Positions 5,365-9,739 of a DNA stretch of 9,739 nt are shown in pieces. The DNA is taken from the NCBI GenBank assembly GCA_964471535.1, contig CAYYHA010000157.1:1-9739 (forward strand). The letters are read 5' to 3'. The translations under genes and the position numbers were made by a program. The notes below the pieces were generated by a model. That model did no database searches and was not told the origin of the DNA. It worked only from the letters and a program-made list of their open reading frames with translations. This stretch comes from CAYYHA01 sp964471535. GTDB taxonomy: Bacteria > Myxococcota > Myxococcia > SLRQ01. Position 1 is the stretch's first letter, and each line of letters begins with the position of its first letter.

Positions 5365-7554
5365 CTACGGCCCCGCTTCGTCCTCTCCGCCGCGCCGTCG
5401 GGTCGGAGCCCCTTTGCGCCGCCGGGTCCGGGGCGCCTTGGCCGCTTCGACACGCACCGTCACCTCATAAGGCGTAGCGAAGTCGCTGCCCTCGCCGACG
5501 GTGACCCGCAGGAAGACCTCGCCCTCCTCGGACAGGGGCGGGCCGCGCACCGTGGCCGCCTCGCCACCCGGCCGCAGGCGCACCTGCGGGCCCGGGGCGA
5601 CCTCGTCCCGCGCCGGGCGCGCCGGGCCGGCCGTGTCCGCCGGGGGGCGGCCCAGCGTGATCCAGAGCTGCGCCCCCTGCACCGGAGTTACGGTGGCGAC
5701 GGCTCGGTGGCCGGCGGGCACGCGGACGCGCCACCAGTCCTCCTGCCCCTGTGCCCCGGCGAAGCCGCGACGGGTCTGTCCCGGATCGAGCCGGGTGGCC
5801 TCCTCGGGGCTGTCGTTGGGTTCTTGCTCCTCCCCCTCGAGAGGCGGCCGCAGGGCCACGGTGAGGCGGTAGGCGTCTGAGACGTTCTCGGTGGGGGGGA
5901 TCGCCTGCCCGGACGCGTCCCGGGCGCGTACCTCACGCACCTGCAGGAAGTAGGTCCGGCCGGGTGCCACGCGCACGTTGGCGAGCCCCTCGAAGCGCCC
6001 CTTGCCCGGCACGTTGCTCCGGGCAATCACCTCCAGGGTCCCCGGCGCCGTGGGAGACTCCCGGAGCACTTCCAGCACCAGATCGATGTTGGGCACCCGG
6101 GAGACCTCGGCGAAGAGGACCCGCGGCGGGCCGGGGGGCACCTCGATGCGGTAGAAGTCTACGTCCCCTTCCGTCTCGCTCAGGCGCCGGCCGATGTAGC
6201 CGGTGACCGAGCGCAGCGGCGGTGGCTCCCCGCTGCGGCCGAGGGAGAGGCGCCGCGCGGCGAGCGTCGCGAAGTCGGAGAGGACCTCGGGCACCAGGAG
6301 GTTGGCGAGGTTGGGGTTGTCGTTGGGTTCCTCCTCCTGCTTCAGGATCGTGGGGCCCCGGCCGACGAGGCCCACCACCGCACCGGCGATGCCCCCGACG
6401 AGGGCGAGGGCGGCCACCGCCGACAGTACGCGGCGCCAGACCAGGCTGCGGGCGAAGCGCTCGAAATCCTCCCGCACCAACAGCTCGCTCGCCGTGTTGT
6501 CGGAGAGAAGGACGGGGATCTCTCCCGTCTGCTCCCGCTGGTTGCCCAGCAGTGCGTCGATCTCCGCCCGCATGGCGTCGGCGTCGAGGTAGCGATCCTC
6601 GGGGTCCTTCGCGAGGGCCCGCTCGAGGATGGCCTGCATCCCCTCGCTCACCTCGACCCCGGCGACGTCGCGCACCTTCGGCACCGGCGCGGTGATGTGG
6701 GCGGTCACCACTCCGAGGGGGGTGTCTGCGACGTAGGGCGCCCGCCCGGTGAGCATCTCGAAGATCATCGCCCCGAGGGAATACAGATCGCTCCGGGGTC
6801 CCGGTGGGTGGCCTTGGGCCTGCTCGGGGGAGAGGTAGTTCGGCGTCCCCACGATCTCGCCGACGCCCGTGGCCGCCTCCCCCGGGGCACGCTCGCGCAC
6901 CAGCTTCGCGATCCCGAAATCGAGCACCTTCACGAAGTCGCGGCGATCGCGCAGGTCCATGAGCATGATGTTCTGCGGCTTGATGTCCCGGTGGACGATC
7001 CCCGCCTCGTGGGCCTCGGCGAGGGAGCGGAGGATCTGCGAGGCGATGCGCGCCACCCGCGCCTCGGGCATGCGGCCCCCGGCGTCCCGCAGCGCCTGCG
7101 AAAGCGGCACGCCCTTCAGGTACTCCATCGCCAGGTACAGCTCCCCCTCCTCCGTCTCCCCGAAATCGAAGACCTGAATGGTGTTCGGGTGCACGAGGCG
7201 GGAGACGATCCGGGCCTCCTGCCGAAAGCGGTCCCGCATGCGCTTGAAGTCGGAGCGCCCGGCGAGATCGGGGCGCATCAGTTTCAGGGCGCACACCTTG
7301 CCCATGCGGATGTGCTCGACCCGGTACACCGCGCCCATCCCCCCCTCCCCCAGCTTCATCTGGATGCGGTAGCGGTCGTCGATGACGCGGCCGATGATGC
7401 CGCCGGTGAGGGTGTCGGTCTCCGCCCCGAGGCCGCGCAGGTCGGCGCCGCAGGCACTGCAGAAGTTGATGGGGCGGTCGAAGGTCTCACCGCAGCGGGG
7501 GCACGGCGGCATCCCCGGGGACGCCGGGGCACCTGTCGATGGGCTCTGCGTCAC
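5365..7554 (-). CDS. Transmembrane Ser/Thr protein kinase with N-terminal zinc ribbon and two C-terminal PPC domains
   Basis: A 729-residue protein. The GTG start (7552-7554) has AGGAAGG 5 nt upstream. Residues 18-35 are a zinc ribbon (C18, C21, C32, C35; CPRCG...FCSACG). The kinase domain spans about 62-336: glycine loop GEGGMGAVY (69-77), ATP lysine K91, C-helix Glu E113, catalytic HRDIKPQN (D190), DFG (212-214), GTPNYLSPE (236-244) and DLYSLG (256-261). All Hanks residues are present, so it should be active. A juxtamembrane segment leads to one TM helix (376-397). The outside part has two PPC-like beta domains: EEEPNDNPN with GDVDFYRIEVPPG (about 406-540), and EEQEPNDSPEEAT with QEDWWRVRVPAG (575-705). 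The last 24 residues are Arg-rich (RTRRRKGAP...). It probably senses an envelope signal and phosphorylates cytoplasmic targets; ligand and targets are unknown. It is divergent from mreB. Confidence 0.95.
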   Translation of the reverse strand: MTQSPSTGAPASPGMPPCPRCGETFDRPINFCSACGADLRGLGAETDTLTGGIIGRVIDDRYRIQMKLGEGGMGAVYRVEHIRMGKVCALKLMRPDLAGRSDFKRMRDRFRQEARIVSRLVHPNTIQVFDFGETEEGELYLAMEYLKGVPLSQALRDAGGRMPEARVARIASQILRSLAEAHEAGIVHRDIKPQNIMLMDLRDRRDFVKVLDFGIAKLVRERAPGEAATGVGEIVGTPNYLSPEQAQGHPPGPRSDLYSLGAMIFEMLTGRAPYVADTPLGVVTAHITAPVPKVRDVAGVEVSEGMQAILERALAKDPEDRYLDADAMRAEIDALLGNQREQTGEIPVLLSDNTASELLVREDFERFARSLVWRRVLSAVAALALVGGIAGAVVGLVGRGPTILKQEEEPNDNPNLANLLVPEVLSDFATLAARRLSLGRSGEPPPLRSVTGYIGRRLSETEGDVDFYRIEVPPGPPRVLFAEVSRVPNIDLVLEVLRESPTAPGTLEVIARSNVPGKGRFEGLANVRVAPGRTYFLQVREVRARDASGQAIPPTENVSDAYRLTVALRPPLEGEEQEPNDSPEEATRLDPGQTRRGFAGAQGQEDWWRVRVPAGHRAVATVTPVQGAQLWITLGRPPADTAGPARPARDEVAPGPQVRLRPGGEAATVRGPPLSEEGEVFLRVTVGEGSDFATPYEVTVRVEAAKAPRTRRRKGAPTRRRGGEDEAGP

Positions 7555-7559
7555 GGCAG

Positions 7560-7566
7560 CCTTCCT
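7560..7566 (-). promoter_or_regulatory. Ribosome binding site fixing the kinase GTG start
   Basis: On the minus strand AGGAAGG lies 5 nt before GTG 7552-7554. Upstream in-frame codons encode an Arg/Pro-rich stretch with no SD nearby. The start falls 17 residues before the first zinc-ribbon Cys. Confidence 0.75.
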
Positions 7567-7734
7567 GATGGTCGCCTTCCTCGGCGGGGGCTCTCGGCCC
7601 GGTCCTTCCTGTCGAACGCCGTCCCCTCGCGGCATGGTCCGCCGGCCCACCGCGGCAACGCGCCCTACGCTAGCACTTAGCCTCCCCACTTTCACGAAGT
7701 CGATGCAGGGGCCGGCCGCTGCGTGCCGGGCGCC

Positions 7735-7764
7735 TTGTGCACACCCGCCCCCCCGGGTGATAAC
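7735..7764 (+). promoter_or_regulatory. Weak candidate housekeeping promoter of mreB
   Basis: TTGTGC (7735-7740) and GATAAC (7759-7764) are 18 bp apart, 36 bp before the mreB ATG. The -10-like box matches four of six consensus bases, the -35 about half. GATAA is conspicuous in this GC-rich gap. No competing pair stands out in the 246-bp region shared with the divergent kinase gene, whose own promoter I could not identify. Confidence 0.25.
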
Positions 7765-7800
7765 GGCAGGGCCAGCCGTGCCCCGGGGACTCGAACCGTC

Positions 7801-8835
<1,035 letters not shown>

Positions 8836-8918
8836 GCAGCCCGGCACGCGGGCCCTGGTGGTCGCCCTGCACCCGATCCGCGGGGCTGGCAGCGGCGCAG
8901 GTGTCCATCCACTGAACA

Positions 8919-8936
8919 TGGGGCGCGGCCGCCCCA
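8919..8936 (+). terminator. Hairpin after mreB, possible terminator
   Basis: TGGGGCG (8919-8925) and CGCCCCA (8930-8936) form a perfect 7-bp stem with a CGGC tetraloop, 83 bp after the mreB stop. No T-tract follows, so intrinsic termination is doubtful. It may be a Rho-linked or processing structure. Confidence 0.3.
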
Positions 8937-9087
8937 CACCACAGCGCTCCACACCCGTCCTCGGGACCCCGCCTGCGCGCGCGAGAGCGGCCTGTAGGCC
9001 CTCGTCGACCCTGCGCCCGCCCTGGCACGCAACGTGAACGAAGCCGGCACATGCGAGCTGCGCTATCCTACGAACGACCCAGGCCTC

Positions 9088-9092
9088 GGAGG
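9088..9092 (+). promoter_or_regulatory. Ribosome binding site fixing the PilZ start
   Basis: GGAGG lies 9 nt before ATG 9102. It rules out the in-frame ATG at 9051, which has no SD and would add 17 residues. Confidence 0.75.
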
Positions 9093-9101
9093 TCCGCCGG
9101 C

Positions 9102-9659
9102 ATGTCGGACGAAGATGAACCGGTCACCCAGATCGACTTCGATCTCGAGAAGAAGGGGCCCGATACCCGGCCGGACATCCCTCTCGCGCCGGCGGGGGAT
9201 CGCCGGCGCGGTGACCGGCGAGGAACCGGGATCCCCGTGGTGCGCTTCACCAACGAGCGGCGCGGGGCGCCACGGGGCGATCGCCGGCAGCGCGTGCGCC
9301 GAGCCTTCGAGCGCTTCCCGCTCCGCCTTCCGGTGACCATCCGCCACGGCGGTGAGAGCGCCACCTTCGACTCCCTGGACTTCTCGGTGCTCGGCTGCCG
9401 GCTGGGGGGCACCCCGGCACTTCCGGTGGGCTCCCTCCTACGCGTCTCGTTCAGCCTCCCCGACGACCTGGCGGAGTTCCCCATCGTGACCTGGGCGCAG
9501 GTCGTCTCCTGGAAGACCGAGGTGGAGACCGGCGGGCAGCTCGGCCTGAAGTTCGTGGGGCTGCGCGCCTGTGACGCCCGGCGCATGGGGCGCTTCCTCG
9601 TCCGCCAGGCCAAGGCGAAGGGCAAATCGCGCGGCCCGGGGGCGCCCTACCCCTTCTGA
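9102..9659 (+). CDS. PilZ-domain protein, likely c-di-GMP effector
   Basis: A 185-residue soluble protein with a PilZ domain in its C-terminal two thirds. Both c-di-GMP-binding motifs are intact: RxxxR as RAFER (R67-R71, with extra Arg at 64 and 66) and D/NxSxxG as DFSVLG (93-98). The barrel continues through CRLGG, LPVGSLLRVSFSLP, VVSW and GQLGLKFVG, then a basic helix and tail (RRMGRFLVRQAKAKGKSRG). The first 60 residues are unusual: an acidic start (SDEDEPVTQIDFDLEKKGP), then repeated Arg-rich stretches (GDRRRGDRRG, NERRGAPRGDRR), probably disordered. No output domain is present, so it presumably acts by binding a partner, for example in motility, polysaccharide or envelope control. That follows from the family and is not shown here. 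It is 266 bp from mreB and not clearly co-transcribed. Confidence 0.92.
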   Translation: MSDEDEPVTQIDFDLEKKGPDTRPDIPLAPAGDRRRGDRRGTGIPVVRFTNERRGAPRGDRRQRVRRAFERFPLRLPVTIRHGGESATFDSLDFSVLGCRLGGTPALPVGSLLRVSFSLPDDLAEFPIVTWAQVVSWKTEVETGGQLGLKFVGLRACDARRMGRFLVRQAKAKGKSRGPGAPYPF

Positions 9660-9668
9660 TCCGGCTCG

Positions 9669-9684
9669 TGGTAGCCTCGTTGCG
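9669..9684 (+). promoter_or_regulatory. Candidate sigma-54 promoter for the gene starting at 9724
   Basis: TGGTAG-CCTCG-TTGCG keeps the GG (9670-9671) and GC (9682-9683) exactly 10 bp apart and has a perfect TTGC box. The -24 half is weaker (TGGTAG for TGGCAC). A start near 9695 would leave a 29-nt leader before ATG 9724. Unlike the unit at 514-530, no TGCACC-type dyad was found upstream, where the DNA is PilZ coding sequence. Confidence 0.35.
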
Positions 9685-9723
9685 CCTTCCTTCGAACCCC
9701 AATAGCTCGGGAGCGTGACGGCC

Positions 9724-9739
9724 ATGGGCGATCGTCGGC
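9724..9739 (+). CDS. Start of an unidentified gene, cut by the window edge
   Basis: ATG 9724 opens MGDRR and runs off the window. GGGAG (9709-9713) lies 10 nt upstream as a possible RBS, and a candidate sigma-54 promoter precedes it. Five codons give no clue to function. An in-frame GTG at 9715 is an alternative start but sits too close to the GGGAG. Confidence 0.4.

Larger units (their letters stand above)
8836..9101. other. mreB-PilZ intergenic region
   Basis: No gene is seen in this 266-bp gap. It holds two hairpins (8839-8853, GCCCG/CGGGC, and the better one at 8919-8936). TGGCACG at 9023-9029 is a perfect -24 sigma-54 box, but the -12 position reads GTGA rather than TTGC. The PilZ promoter is therefore not identified. 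Confidence 0.4.

Noticed and set aside
4390..5880. Long plus-strand open frame of 496 codons
   Set aside because: Its translation is low-complexity Arg/Gly/Pro. It runs antisense over two minus-strand genes and the gap between them, as expected of GC-rich shadow frames.
6697..7680. Plus-strand open frame of 327 codons, His/Asp/Glu-rich
   Set aside because: It is the antisense of the kinase domain, whose frame carries every Hanks motif. The composition merely mirrors that gene.
9023..9038. Perfect -24 box TGGCACG upstream of the PilZ gene
   Set aside because: The -12 position reads GTGA; the near-invariant GC is missing at the required spacing, so a sigma-54 promoter is not supported.

Overview
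The window is GC-rich chromosomal DNA with the look of a myxobacterial or other deltaproteobacterial-type genome. The support is the mix of families: a MopE-type metal-binding lipoprotein, a GAF-containing NtrC-family activator, a eukaryote-like Ser/Thr kinase with a zinc ribbon and a periplasmic-type tail, a PilZ protein and MreB. This placement is inferred from gene content only. I see no rRNA, tRNA, CRISPR array, insertion sequence or phage gene.

Layout. Positions 1-376 (minus) hold the start of a lipoprotein gene interrupted by an in-frame amber codon right after the predicted lipid-modified cysteine. Positions 386-583 are a divergent control region with what looks like a complete sigma-54 module: two NtrC-like 17-bp dyads and a -24/-12 element placed correctly for a transcript starting near 541. 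It drives a two-gene unit (584-2979, plus): an MBL-fold hydrolase and a GAF-AAA+-Fis activator. The activator's recognition helix closely resembles that of NtrC, so autoregulation is a concrete prediction. Next come a convergent exported protein of unknown function (3106-3654, minus), a divergent four-helix DUF4149-type membrane protein (3910-4386, plus), and a convergent anchored or lipoprotein-like orphan (4552-5061, minus) with a good intrinsic terminator at 4478-4522. A long zinc ribbon-kinase-TM-PPC-PPC protein (5365-7554, minus) is divergent from mreB (7801-8835, plus). A PilZ protein (9102-9659, plus) and the first codons of another gene (from 9724), with a second possible sigma-54 promoter, close the window.

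How the genes may work together. The left half is probably a signal-responsive regulatory unit: a small-molecule-sensing GAF activator, its own promoter and sites, and a co-transcribed hydrolase that may act on the signal. The right half carries cell-envelope and signalling functions (MreB, transmembrane kinase, c-di-GMP effector). mreB stands alone here, with no mreC or mreD beside it. No gap between genes exceeds 300 bases; the longer ones (386-583, 3655-3909, 5062-5364, 7555-7800, 8836-9101) are described below.
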